From assembly GCA_009594865.1 (NCBI GenBank), contig VOPT01000007.1:1-64000 (forward strand): DNA of 64,000 nt, written 5' to 3'. The translations under genes were made by a program, and so were the position numbers. Numbering within the stretch: the stretch's first letter is position 1; each line of letters begins with the position of its first letter. Source of the DNA: Nitrospira sp. GTDB lineage: Bacteria > Nitrospirota > Nitrospiria > Nitrospirales > Nitrospiraceae. The notes beneath the pieces are model-generated. The model was not told the DNA's origin and made no database searches. It worked only from the letters and a program-made list of their open reading frames with translations. Of the stretch, positions 53,608 through 64,000 are shown piece by piece.

Positions 53608-54738
53608 ATGAAGGTACGCATCGGACGAGAGGAATTATTGACGGGCCTGCAGCGCGTGCAGGGTGTCGTGGAGAAACGCAACACCATGCCGATCCTCTCA
53701 AACATCCTGTTGGAGGCTAAACACGACGGGGCGGAAATTGTCGCGACGGATCTCGAAATCGGGATGCGGGGATTGTACAAAGCCACAGTGTTGGAAGCCG
53801 GAGGCGTCACCATTTCGGCGCGCAAGCTGTACGAGATCATCAAGGAACTGCCGAGCGGCGAGATCGAGCTCACCTCGGGCGAGAACAACTGGACGACCAT
53901 CCAATTCGGCAAGAGCCAATTCAAAGTCGTCGGCCTCCCGAGCAGCGATTATCCCGCGTTGCCCTCGATCGAACGGGAAGGATTGACGCCACTGGCCGGG
54001 GCAGGCCTGTTGGAGTTGATCCGCAAGACCCTGTTTGCCGCCGGTGACAACGACGCCCGCTACATCCTCAATGGCCTGCTTGTCAGTTTGACGACGACCG
54101 AAAAGAAGACCACGTTGTTGCGCCTCGTCGGCACCGACGGTCACCGCTTGGCCGTGGCTGAGCGAGAAGTCGGGAGCCCGAACGCGAAGCCGCTGGCGCA
54201 GGATATCAAGGCGATCATCCCGAAGAAGGCGGCTCAGGAAATGCGGCGCCTGCTCGAAGAGGGAGGCGACGAAGAACCGCTGATCGGATTCACAAAAAAC
54301 CTGATGATCTTTCGCAAGAGCGGCCTGTTGCTGACGTCGCGCCTCATGGAAGGGAACTATCCCAATTACCAGCAGGTGGTGCCGAAAGAAAGCGGCAAGC
54401 GGATTGTCGTCAATCGAGGCTTGCTGGAAAGCGCCTTACGCCGCGTGTCGGTGTTGTCGAAGGACAAGGCCAACGCCGTGAAGGTGTCGTTCGCCCCTGG
54501 CGGCATGACCTTGTTCTCCAGTAATCCGGATTATGGCGAGGCCACAGAAGAATTGGTGGCTCGGTACGAGGGTGAAGCGCTTCATACCGGCTTTAACGCC
54601 CGATACCTGTTGGACGCCCTGAGCGTTATGGACGGAGAATCGGTGTCGTTGCAGATGGACACGGCCTTGAGCCCCTGCCTGATTCAGGAAGCCGAGAGCC
54701 CGGGATTCAAATGCGTCGTGATGCCGATCAAGATCTAG
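53608..54738 (+). CDS. dnaN: DNA polymerase III sliding clamp, beta subunit
   Basis: 376 residues, three clamp domains: MKVRIGREELLTGLQRVQGV to ISARKLYEIIKELP; LLELIRKTLFAAGDNDARYI; and ALSPCLIQEAESPGFKCVVM at the C-terminus, where the last strand closes the ring. Follows dnaA by 22 nt with AGGAG upstream, so they form one operon. Confidence 0.98.
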   Translation: MKVRIGREELLTGLQRVQGVVEKRNTMPILSNILLEAKHDGAEIVATDLEIGMRGLYKATVLEAGGVTISARKLYEIIKELPSGEIELTSGENNWTTIQFGKSQFKVVGLPSSDYPALPSIEREGLTPLAGAGLLELIRKTLFAAGDNDARYILNGLLVSLTTTEKKTTLLRLVGTDGHRLAVAEREVGSPNAKPLAQDIKAIIPKKAAQEMRRLLEEGGDEEPLIGFTKNLMIFRKSGLLLTSRLMEGNYPNYQQVVPKESGKRIVVNRGLLESALRRVSVLSKDKANAVKVSFAPGGMTLFSSNPDYGEATEELVARYEGEALHTGFNARYLLDALSVMDGESVSLQMDTALSPCLIQEAESPGFKCVVMPIKI

Positions 54739-54757
54739 CATCAAACATGACCTGTTT

Positions 54758-54880
54758 CAGGATACTCAACACACTCGTCCGGCATGGCCGCAGCGAGTGG
54801 AGGGCCGAGGCGTACCCTTGCGGTACGTTGAGGGCCTCCGCGATGCGAGAACGCTGCCGGCGGACGTGGTCAGTATCCTG
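54758..54880 (+). repeat. Dispersed hairpin element, intact copy between dnaN and gyrB
   Basis: Arms CAGGATACTCAACACACTCG and CGGACGTGGTCAGTATCCTG pair; the core GGCATGGCCGCAGCGAG, GAGGCGTACCCTTGCGGTACG, GCGAGAACGCTGCCGGC is shared with other copies although the arms are different from them. Starts 20 nt after the dnaN stop and ends 11 nt before gyrB. Confidence 0.8.
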
Positions 54881-54891
54881 CTAGGAGCTGA

Positions 54892-57366
<2,475 letters not shown>

Positions 57367-57385
57367 AAAATTCATAGGAGCGTAT

Positions 57386-57450
57386 GGCTGATAGCGTATA
57401 GCCAGGAAATGTACGCGCCCCCTCCCCGCCATCGGCTATATGCCATCAGC
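57386..57450. repeat. Inverted repeat between gyrB and gyrA
   Basis: CTGATAGCGTATAGCC (57388-57403) pairs with GGCTATATGCCATCAG (57434-57449), 14 of 16 bp. The loop is GC-rich. The 3' arm ends a few nt before the AAGGAG site of gyrA, so it may affect gyrA translation or processing. Confidence 0.55.
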
Positions 57451-57467
57451 TTTTCTAAGGAGTCGGA

Positions 57468-59927
57468 ATGCCGCCAGATGAACGCTTAGGCCAAATTGCG
57501 ATCGAAGACGAGATGCGCTCGTCGTACCTTGATTACGCGATGAGCGTGATCGTCGGGCGTGCACTGCCCGACGTGCGGGACGGGTTGAAACCGGTCCACC
57601 GTCGCATTTTGCACGGCATGAACGAGATGGGGCTGGCTGCCAACCGGCCGTACCGCAAATCGGCGAAGATCGTCGGCGAAATCATGGGTAATTACCATCC
57701 CCATGGCGATTCCGCGATTTACGATACCCTGGTGCGCATGGCGCAGAACTTCAACATGCGCTACATGCTGGTGGACGGCCAGGGCAACTACGGCTCGATG
57801 GACGGCGACGCGGCGGCAGCCATGCGGTATACCGAAGCCCGGCTGACCAAACTGGCTGAAGAGTTGCTGGCGGATATCGAAAAGGAAACGGTCGACTTCG
57901 GGCCCAACTACGACGAGTCGCGGGTTGAGCCGCTGGTCTTGCCCTCCCGGGTGCCGAATCTGCTGGTCAATGGCGCGGGCGGCATTGCCGTCGGTTACGC
58001 GACCAACATTCCGACGCACAATTTGGGCGAAGTCATCGAAGGGTTGCTCATGCTGTTGGAAAACCCCGAGGTCACGATCGCGCAATTAATGAAAAAAATT
58101 CCCGGGCCCGACTTCCCCACCGCCGGATTCATTTACGGCACGTCCGGTATCAAGGATGCCTATGAGACCGGTCGCGGGCTGCTCACGGTGCGGGCCAAGG
58201 TGGCCATCGAAACCGACGAACGTACCGATCGCGAGCGGCTCATCATCACCGAAATTCCGTACCAGGTGAACAAGTCGAAGCTGATCGAGAAGATCGCCGA
58301 TCTGGCGCAGGAAGACCGCGTGACCGGCATTTCCGATATCCGGGACGAGTCCGACCGCGAGGGGGTTCGCGTCGTGATCGAACTGAAGCGGAACGAGATT
58401 CCGCTCGTGGTCTTGAACAATCTGTACAAACACAGTCAGTTGCAGACGACCTTCGGCGTCAACATGTTGGCGCTCGTCAACAACCGGCCGGAGGTGCTAA
58501 ATCTCAAACGGATTCTGGAGGCCTTTGTCGAGCACCGGCGCGAAGTGGTCGTGCGACGCACGGCGTACGATTTGCGCAAGGCGGAAGAGCGCGCCCATAT
58601 CCTCGAAGGGCTCAAGATCGCATTGGACAACCTCGATGCCGTGATCGCGTTGATCCGGCGCTCGCAATCGCCCGACGTGGCGCGCGCGGGCTTGATGCAG
58701 CAGTTCCGGTTGTCTGAAATCCAAGCCAACGCGATCCTCGAAATGCGGCTGCAGCGGCTCACGCAACTGGAGCGCGACAAGCTGGTGGAAGAGTATCGCG
58801 AAGTACTGAAGACGATTGAATACCTCCGTTCAGTGCTCGGCAGTGAAGCGTTGGTGCGCAAGATCATCCGAGATGAACTGTCGGAGATCAAAGAGAAGTA
58901 TCAGGACGAACGCCGCACAAAGATCGTCAAGGAAGAGGCGGAACTGACGCTCGAGGACCTGATTGCCGAAGAAGAAGTCGTCGTGACGATTTCGCATGCC
59001 GGGTACATCAAGCGGAACGCCGTCACGCTGTATCGGGCGCAGCGGCGGGGCGGCAAAGGCAAGATTGCGATGGGTATCAAGGAAGAGGATTTTGTCGAAA
59101 CCCTCTTCACGGCCTCCACGCATGACGCGCTGCTGTTTTTTACCGACGCGGGCAAGGTCTACTGGCTCAAGGTGCACGAAATCCCCGAGGCGAGCCGGGC
59201 TGCCAAGGGCAAAGCCTTGGTCAATCTGCTGGCCCTCTCCAAGGACGAGAAGGTCACCGCCACGCTGCCGGTGAAAGAATACCGTGCCGACCGGTTTGTC
59301 ATCATGGGCACCAAGCAGGGCGTCATCAAGAAGACGGAACTGTCTGCCTACAGCAATCCGCGCCAGGGCGGCATCATTGCGCTCTCGCTCGATGCGGGTG
59401 ATAAATTGATCGGGGTGGATCTCACCGACGGTCAGCGCGAGATTCTGTTGGGCACGAAACAGGGCATCACTATCCGTTTTAAGGAAGAGGATGTGCGCGC
59501 CATGGGACGCACGGCTCACGGGGTGCGCGGGATTACGCTGGAGACGGGTGATGAGGTCATTGGTATGGAGACGATTACCCCCGACTCCACGACGGCGATT
59601 CTCACGGTGACCGAAGGCGGCTACGGGAAGCGCACGCCCGTCAATGAGTATCGTGTGCAGGGGCGTGGCGGGAAAGGCATCATCAGCGTCAAGACCACAG
59701 AGCGGAACGGCCCTGCGGTCGGATTCCTCCAGGTGCGCGGCGAAGATGAGATCATGGTCATGGCCGCGCAAGGGAAGGTCCTGCGTTGCAAGGTCGATGA
59801 CATCCGTGAAATCGGACGCAACACGCAAGGCGTACGCCTGCTCGATATGGATGGGGATGAGGACCGTGTCGTTGCCGTGGTGCGGCTGGTCGAACGTGAA
59901 GAAGGGGTGCCCGAAGAGGGCGAGTAG
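57468..59927 (+). CDS. gyrA: DNA gyrase subunit A
   Basis: 819 residues. Catalytic Tyr in [20 protein letters not shown]; the quinolone region [17 protein letters not shown] keeps the sensitive-type Ser and Asp. The C-terminal six-blade domain has the gyrase box QRRGGKGK, as needed for wrapping, and repeats such as [26 protein letters not shown] lies 6 nt before the ATG. Confidence 0.98.
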   Translation: MPPDERLGQIAIEDEMRSSYLDYAMSVIVGRALPDVRDGLKPVHRRILHGMNEMGLAANRPYRKSAKIVGEIMGNYHPHGDSAIYDTLVRMAQNFNMRYMLVDGQGNYGSMDGDAAAAMRYTEARLTKLAEELLADIEKETVDFGPNYDESRVEPLVLPSRVPNLLVNGAGGIAVGYATNIPTHNLGEVIEGLLMLLENPEVTIAQLMKKIPGPDFPTAGFIYGTSGIKDAYETGRGLLTVRAKVAIETDERTDRERLIITEIPYQVNKSKLIEKIADLAQEDRVTGISDIRDESDREGVRVVIELKRNEIPLVVLNNLYKHSQLQTTFGVNMLALVNNRPEVLNLKRILEAFVEHRREVVVRRTAYDLRKAEERAHILEGLKIALDNLDAVIALIRRSQSPDVARAGLMQQFRLSEIQANAILEMRLQRLTQLERDKLVEEYREVLKTIEYLRSVLGSEALVRKIIRDELSEIKEKYQDERRTKIVKEEAELTLEDLIAEEEVVVTISHAGYIKRNAVTLYRAQRRGGKGKIAMGIKEEDFVETLFTASTHDALLFFTDAGKVYWLKVHEIPEASRAAKGKALVNLLALSKDEKVTATLPVKEYRADRFVIMGTKQGVIKKTELSAYSNPRQGGIIALSLDAGDKLIGVDLTDGQREILLGTKQGITIRFKEEDVRAMGRTAHGVRGITLETGDEVIGMETITPDSTTAILTVTEGGYGKRTPVNEYRVQGRGGKGIISVKTTERNGPAVGFLQVRGEDEIMVMAAQGKVLRCKVDDIREIGRNTQGVRLLDMDGDEDRVVAVVRLVEREEGVPEEGE

Positions 59928-59966
59928 TGACTCCGTGAACGGCGGCGGTTTCAGGCGGCCCTCACC

Positions 59967-60581
59967 ATGGTTATGACCCATCAGAATCCGCCGCCCGCCG
60001 GGACTTCCTCGGGACGTCCAGCTAAGCGTCCGCTGGATACGGTCGTCAAATTGGCGCTGGGCGTCCTGTTCAGTTCCTTTGCGTTGATCTGGGGCGGCAT
60101 GTTTCTCAGCCGGCCGGATCGGTCCATTCCTCCCTACAGCATCGGGTCCCAAGAGGGCCATATCGTCGCGGTGCACGTCCCGTCCTGGACGAGCGATACC
60201 GAAATCGAAACCTTGATCGAACGCTTCCGCAAGGTGGGCGCAGAAACACGCAATTTCGGCCCCATGAAAATCCGTCCGACGACCGGAGATGATCCGAAAG
60301 GGCGCTACCAACGTATCGCGATTTACGTCTTTACGGACGAGGGGTGGACGGAGCCCGACATGCTGCACAAGTATGTGACGGGCGAAGACCCGGCGGTGCG
60401 GGACGGATTCGAAAGATCGGTGCGAGGGTTCTACAAGCTGGAGGAGCAGGAAGAAGAAGGCCGTATCGGACCGGTTCCCAAAGGCAAAGACAGCGCGGCC
60501 ACCGCAGTCTATTCGCGCCAGTTGTTTAAGGGGTCCGTCGCGAAGAGTCCGGCGGGGTCACAGACAACGCCTGCGCCATGA
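59967..60581 (+). CDS. Hypothetical membrane-anchored protein
   Basis: 204 residues. One membrane helix (about 27-48) after a Pro/Ser-rich cytoplasmic tip, then a soluble domain with HIVAVHVPSWTSDTEIETLI and RYQRIAIYVFTDEGWTEPDM. I do not recognise the family; similar proteins seem limited to relatives. Overlaps the 3' end of the convergent DUF721 gene by 56 nt. Confidence 0.65.
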   Translation: MVMTHQNPPPAGTSSGRPAKRPLDTVVKLALGVLFSSFALIWGGMFLSRPDRSIPPYSIGSQEGHIVAVHVPSWTSDTEIETLIERFRKVGAETRNFGPMKIRPTTGDDPKGRYQRIAIYVFTDEGWTEPDMLHKYVTGEDPAVRDGFERSVRGFYKLEEQEEEGRIGPVPKGKDSAATAVYSRQLFKGSVAKSPAGSQTTPAP

Positions 60582-61023
60582 CGGCCGCGAGCTGTTCCCT
60601 GAGGGCCGGATCCTGGATGCCCTGTGTGTGGAGTGCGGATTCCCGCAGTAATTCGGCGCTCGGCTTGGATGCGTGTTCTTCCACGGTCGCTGAGGGCGGG
60701 TTCACTTTCCGCTCGCCGGAAAACTCCCCGATGCGCAGGACGATTTCTGTCACCAGCTGGTCCCCGGCCATCCCATTCACCTTTTCGAGCAGGACCGGTT
60801 TGAGGAAGGTGAGTTGCTGCAGCCACACGGAGTTATGGACGTAGACGTGGAGCTTTTTGAATCGGATTTGATCGGGGCGCGTGTGGGTTGCGATCGGTTC
60901 CCCCACAATGTCGGGCCAATGGCGTCGCAGGCGCGCCTCGAAGAGTTTGCTCTCCAAGCCCAACCGGTGGGCCACACCTGCTAGAATGATGCCGAAGGAA
61001 TCAAGTTTGCTCTGCCCGCGCAT
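60526..61023 (-). CDS. DUF721 (DciA-like) protein
   Basis: 165 residues from ATG 61023. [20 protein letters not shown], then [20 protein letters not shown] and the region up to [14 protein letters not shown] match DUF721. Some family members (DciA) load the replicative helicase, and the location near dnaA, dnaN and gyrase fits, though this is position-based. The C-terminal 60 residues are low-complexity. Confidence 0.75.
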   Translation of the reverse strand: MRGQSKLDSFGIILAGVAHRLGLESKLFEARLRRHWPDIVGEPIATHTRPDQIRFKKLHVYVHNSVWLQQLTFLKPVLLEKVNGMAGDQLVTEIVLRIGEFSGERKVNPPSATVEEHASKPSAELLRESALHTQGIQDPALREQLAAVMAQALSVTPPDSSRRTP

Positions 61024-61074
61024 GGCGGCATCATAACAAAATGCGCGCGGGTGAAACAGTGTCGCCTCAGCAAC

Positions 61075-61554
61075 ATGACCAAGACGCACGATACAGAGGA
61101 TCAGTACAAGGTGGTGGCCACCAACAGGAAGGCCTACCACGACTATTTTATCGAAGAGAAGTTCGAGGCCGGAGTGATCCTGCGTGGAACGGAGGTGAAG
61201 TCGCTGCGCGAGGGCCGCGTCAACCTCCAGGACAGTTATGCCTCGGTCGATGACGGCGAGGTGTACCTGAACCATTGCCACATCAGCCCCTATTCGCACG
61301 GCAACTTGATGAACCATGATCCGCTCCGCAAGCGGAAGCTTCTGCTGCATCGCAAGGAGATCAACAAACTGATCGGGAAAACCCAGCTCAAGGGTCTCAC
61401 CCTCGTCCCGCTACGCATCTACTTTTCGAAACGCGGCCATGCGAAAGTGGAGCTGGCCCTGGCAAAGGGCAAGAAGCAGTACGACCGCCGCGAATCCATC
61501 AAGGCTCGTGAGGCCGGTCGCGAAGTCGAGCGGGCGATCAAGAGCCGGAAATAG
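61075..61554 (+). CDS. smpB: SsrA-binding protein SmpB
   Basis: 159 residues from ATG 61075 (a GTG at 61051 would add 8). [60 protein letters not shown] and the basic tail [20 protein letters not shown] are diagnostic. SmpB brings tmRNA to stalled ribosomes. No ssrA gene was noticed in the window. Confidence 0.97.
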   Translation: MTKTHDTEDQYKVVATNRKAYHDYFIEEKFEAGVILRGTEVKSLREGRVNLQDSYASVDDGEVYLNHCHISPYSHGNLMNHDPLRKRKLLLHRKEINKLIGKTQLKGLTLVPLRIYFSKRGHAKVELALAKGKKQYDRRESIKAREAGREVERAIKSRK

Positions 61555-61767
61555 CGTTTCCCACCTTCCCGATGGGCCTGCGGGCCGGCGCCTCCCTCTT
61601 CTCTCCCCTCCTCTTCCCGCAATCTTGTCTTTCCTTATGACTTTGCCCTACACCTCGCCTCATGGAACAGGTTTATCCTCGGTGGGTCTTCCATTGTGTT
61701 CCCGGTCGCGTCTGGGTTTTGGCCAAGGGTCAATTCAGGCCATTCGAAAGAAACGACATGTTTGGAC
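61555..61767. other. Spacer after smpB, pyrimidine-rich
   Basis: A run of C/T-rich sequence (about 61585-61640) follows a weak GGCC hairpin after smpB. No convincing gene. The downstream part carries the promoter of the NmrA-like gene. Confidence 0.35.
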
Positions 61768-61795
61768 TTGACTTGGTTCTAACTAGAACTATTAT
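61768..61795 (+). promoter_or_regulatory. Promoter with embedded perfect palindromic operator
   Basis: TTGACT (61768-61773), 16-nt spacer, TATTAT (61790-61795). The spacer contains GTTCTA-AC-TAGAAC (61776-61789), a perfect palindrome. A repressor bound there would block RNA polymerase. The leader to the ATG at 61905 is about 100 nt and carries AGGGAAGAAGGG. Confidence 0.65.
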
Positions 61796-61904
61796 AGTGG
61801 GGTGCGCGGAATGGCCATGGCTCCTTGTCGATGACGGAGCCGGCCGATAGTCGACGGCTCAGCTCGTCGCGTCACTCAATTCAGGGAAGAAGGGAACGAC
61901 AACC

Positions 61905-62762
61905 ATGTTGGTAGTACTCGGTGCGACAGGACATACGGGATCGGTCGTGGCGGAGACTGTGCTGGCGCGGAAGCAGCCGGTGCGGGTTGTGGTGCGGTCG
62001 GCCGATAACGGGACAAGCTGGGCCGCGAAGGGAGCGGAAGTCGCCGTGGCCTCCCTGGACGATCAGGCTGCCCTGACCAGGGCGCTGCACGGCGCCTCAG
62101 GCGTCTACCTGTTAATCCCGCCGAATTATGGCGCGGCGTCATGGCTGGCCGAGCAACGACAGCGGGTCGACCAGACCGCAGAGGCCGTAAAGGCGAGCGG
62201 GATTGCGCATGTACTGTTGTTATCGTCCATTGGCGCGCACCTTCCGGACGGAACCGGGCCGATACGCGCCGCTCGGTATGGAGAGCAACGGCTCACTGCG
62301 GTGGCGCCGAATGTCACGATCCTGCGGCCTGGATACTTCATGGAGAACTGGGCGTCGGGTATCGGGATCGCCAAGGAGCAGGGCCTGTTGCCCTCGTTCA
62401 TTCCGCCACAGATGTCGATCCCGATGATCTCCACCAGGGACATCGGACGTGTGGCAGCGGAGCGATTGATAGCCGGAGGCCGAGGCCATGCGATTGTGGA
62501 ACTGGCGGGTCCAGAGGAGTACAGTCCTGAAGACGTGGCCACAGAGCTAAGTGGGATTCTCGGACGAGCGGTTGCCATACAGGCCGCGCCGTTGAGTGCG
62601 GTGGTTCCAACATTCACGTCATTCGGGTTTTCCACCGAAGCGGCGGGATTGTTCGAAGAGATGTACACAGCGTTTTCCAAGAGTGCTGTCCGGTATGAGC
62701 GTCCCGCGTCACTCGTGCGGGGAACGACCTCTCTCGCAGCAGCATTGCGGGGGATGGCATAA
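61905..62762 (+). CDS. NmrA-like NAD(P)-binding reductase
   Basis: 285 residues. MLVVLGATGHTGSVVAETVL has the GxxGxxG nucleotide loop; VVVRSADNGTSWAAKGAEVA, LLLSSIGAHLPDGTGPIRAA and ILRPGYFMENWASGIG match the NmrA/QOR2 type of atypical SDR. Members include quinone reductases and redox sensors. First gene of an operon with pirin and a FrnE-type protein, under the palindromic operator. Confidence 0.8.
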   Translation: MLVVLGATGHTGSVVAETVLARKQPVRVVVRSADNGTSWAAKGAEVAVASLDDQAALTRALHGASGVYLLIPPNYGAASWLAEQRQRVDQTAEAVKASGIAHVLLLSSIGAHLPDGTGPIRAARYGEQRLTAVAPNVTILRPGYFMENWASGIGIAKEQGLLPSFIPPQMSIPMISTRDIGRVAAERLIAGGRGHAIVELAGPEEYSPEDVATELSGILGRAVAIQAAPLSAVVPTFTSFGFSTEAAGLFEEMYTAFSKSAVRYERPASLVRGTTSLAAALRGMA

Positions 62763-62776
62763 GAAAGGAGGCCGAC

Positions 62777-63661
62777 ATGCGAACCGAAACGATCAGCTCC
62801 AAAGAGCTTGTGGGAGTCTACCAGGCAGGCTCTCATCATATGGTGGGAGACGGCTTTCCGGTGCGCAACATGATTCCGGGCGCCGGGGTTGAGGAACAAC
62901 TGTCTCCATTCTTGATGCTCGACTATATGGGCCCCGCGGAATTTCCGCCGACCACGCATCGACTGGGTGTGGGTGAGCATCCGCATCGAGGGTTCGAGAC
63001 GGTGACGATTATGTACCACGGGAAAGTCGCGCATCGTGACTCGACCGGAAGCGGAGGCGTCATCGGGCCTGGTGATGTGCAGTGGATGACGGCCGCGTCC
63101 GGCGTGGTGCATGAGGAGCTGCATGAGAAAGAGTTTGCAGAAAAAGGCGGTCTCTTGGAAGGAGTTCAGTTGTGGGTGAATCTGCCGAAGGCGTACAAAA
63201 TGACGACGCCCCGGTATCAGACGTTGCTCAATAGTGACATTCCGACGGTGGAGCTTGAGGGAGGAGCGGGCCGGCTCCGCGTCATTGCTGGAGAATTTCG
63301 CGGAGTGGCAGGACCGGCGAAGACCTTCAGCCCGGTGCATCTCTATGACCTGCGTCTGGCAGCAGGGCACCGGATGGAACTCGATTTGCCCGAAGGGTTC
63401 AATTCGTCCCTCTTCGTGCTCCACGGGCAGGTTGTGGTGAACGGGGCTCAGACAGTGGAGGAAGTGCGAATCGGGCTGCTTGGGCAACGAGGTGAGCGAG
63501 TGGTGCTGGAGGCGACGCAAGACGCGACCGTTCTTGTGCTGAGCGGTCAGCCCATTGCCGAGCCGATTGCTCGCTATGGCCCGTTTGTGATGAACACGCG
63601 GGATGAGATTATCCAAGCCGTGCAGGATTACCAAGCGGGAAAGATGGGCCATCTGTCATGA
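62777..63661 (+). CDS. Pirin-family protein
   Basis: 294 residues, two cupin domains. The first has the metal ligands in EHPHRGFETVTIMYHGKVAH, and GPGDVQWMTAASGVVHEE adds the second His and Glu. Some bacterial pirins have quercetin dioxygenase activity. Stop and next start overlap (ATGA), so it is coupled to the thiol-oxidoreductase gene. Confidence 0.95.
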   Translation: MRTETISSKELVGVYQAGSHHMVGDGFPVRNMIPGAGVEEQLSPFLMLDYMGPAEFPPTTHRLGVGEHPHRGFETVTIMYHGKVAHRDSTGSGGVIGPGDVQWMTAASGVVHEELHEKEFAEKGGLLEGVQLWVNLPKAYKMTTPRYQTLLNSDIPTVELEGGAGRLRVIAGEFRGVAGPAKTFSPVHLYDLRLAAGHRMELDLPEGFNSSLFVLHGQVVVNGAQTVEEVRIGLLGQRGERVVLEATQDATVLVLSGQPIAEPIARYGPFVMNTRDEIIQAVQDYQAGKMGHLS

Positions 63662-64000
63662 CCGCGCCGGTGCTGACGATCGAAGTGTATTCCGACGTAG
63701 TCTGTCCCTGGTGTTATGTCGGAAAGCGGCGGCTGGAACGGGCGCTGGAAGCCTCGGGGAGACAACCATATGCCCAGGTCTTTTGGCGTCCGTTCCAGCT
63801 GAATCCCACCATGCCGAAGGCCGGCATGGATCGCCGCGTCTACCTCGAAGCGAAGTTCGGCGGCCCCGGGGAAATGCAGGCGATTCAGCATCGCATTGCT
63901 GGCGCGGGCGCGAGTGCGGGCATCGAGTTCGCCTTCGATCGTATTGCGCGCACGCCGAATACGTTCGACGCCCACCGGCTGATTTGGTTCGCTCAGCAAC
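63658..64000 (+). CDS. DsbA-family (FrnE-like) thiol oxidoreductase, partial
   Basis: Open from ATG 63658 to the window edge, 114 codons, C-terminus missing. LTIEVYSDVVCPWCYVGKRR carries the CPWC redox pair; FWRPFQLNPTMPKAGMDRRV and TPNTFDAHRLIWF are typical of FrnE/DSBA oxidoreductases related to 2-hydroxychromene-2-carboxylate isomerase. No signal peptide, so cytoplasmic. Third gene of the NmrA-pirin operon. Confidence 0.85.
   Translation, partial: MTAPVLTIEVYSDVVCPWCYVGKRRLERALEASGRQPYAQVFWRPFQLNPTMPKAGMDRRVYLEAKFGGPGEMQAIQHRIAGAGASAGIEFAFDRIARTPNTFDAHRLIWFAQQ

Noticed and set aside
58830-60368. A 512-codon open frame on the minus strand opposite gyrA
   Set aside because: Same reason: shadow of gyrA, His/Arg-rich composition typical of an antisense frame.
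62126-63652. A 508-codon minus-strand frame opposite the NmrA-like and pirin genes
   Set aside because: Spans two clear genes and shows no family motif.

Overview
This is a chromosomal window of roughly 60% GC. It most likely comes from Nitrospira or a close Nitrospirota relative. That assignment is an inference from gene content and from a family of dispersed hairpin repeats, not from a database match. The window contains the replication-origin neighbourhood: hisS, three DsrE-like genes, dnaA, dnaN, gyrB, gyrA and smpB. It also contains an inorganic-carbon (DAB) operon, an exopolysaccharide locus and many short housekeeping or stress operons. No rRNA, tRNA, CRISPR array, transposase or prophage was seen.

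Layout. 0-7 kb: an exopolysaccharide module resembling a rearranged Pga/Pel system. It has a processive family-2 glycosyltransferase, a TIM-barrel protein, a TPR plus outer-membrane barrel protein, and a polysaccharide deacetylase cut by the window edge. 7-15.5 kb: aminotransferase, lytic transglycosylase, small lipoproteins, CoA-binding protein, MsrA, WHy lipoprotein, LOG-like protein, methyltransferase and a TPR protein. 15.6-18.5 kb: a TldD/TldE-type protease pair. 18.6-26.1 kb: HTH/zinc-ribbon regulator, DUF1295 membrane enzyme, cytochrome c, two SDR proteins coupled to a patatin-like lipoprotein, EttA and a SYLF protein. 26.2-30.7 kb: a Phd/VapC pair, a HugZ-like protein, an AT-richer PEGA lipoprotein, and an operon of two alpha/beta hydrolases with a 55-residue possible zinc-binding protein. 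30.8-36.2 kb: a 1,089-residue orphan membrane protein, SelO and a DUF2294 protein.

36.4-43.7 kb: the DAB operon. It has a structured leader, DabB, an extra antiporter-like subunit, DabA, a PII-like regulator and a small unknown protein. 43.7-46.7 kb: a small accessory patch with two toxin-antitoxin pairs, an orphan gene and three copies of the hairpin repeat. 46.7-64 kb: TPR protein, a duplicated-domain ThyX-like protein, hisS, the DsrE-like trio flanked by two clusters of DnaA-box-like sequence, dnaA-dnaN-gyrB-gyrA, a DUF721 protein, smpB, and a quinone/thiol-stress-like operon (NmrA-like reductase, pirin, FrnE-type thiol oxidoreductase). A perfect operator-like palindrome lies inside the promoter of that last operon.

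The most notable non-coding signal is a family of about 120-130 bp elements, at least nine copies here. Each has a conserved core and terminal inverted arms. The arms differ between copies but still pair within a copy. Several copies abut stop codons.
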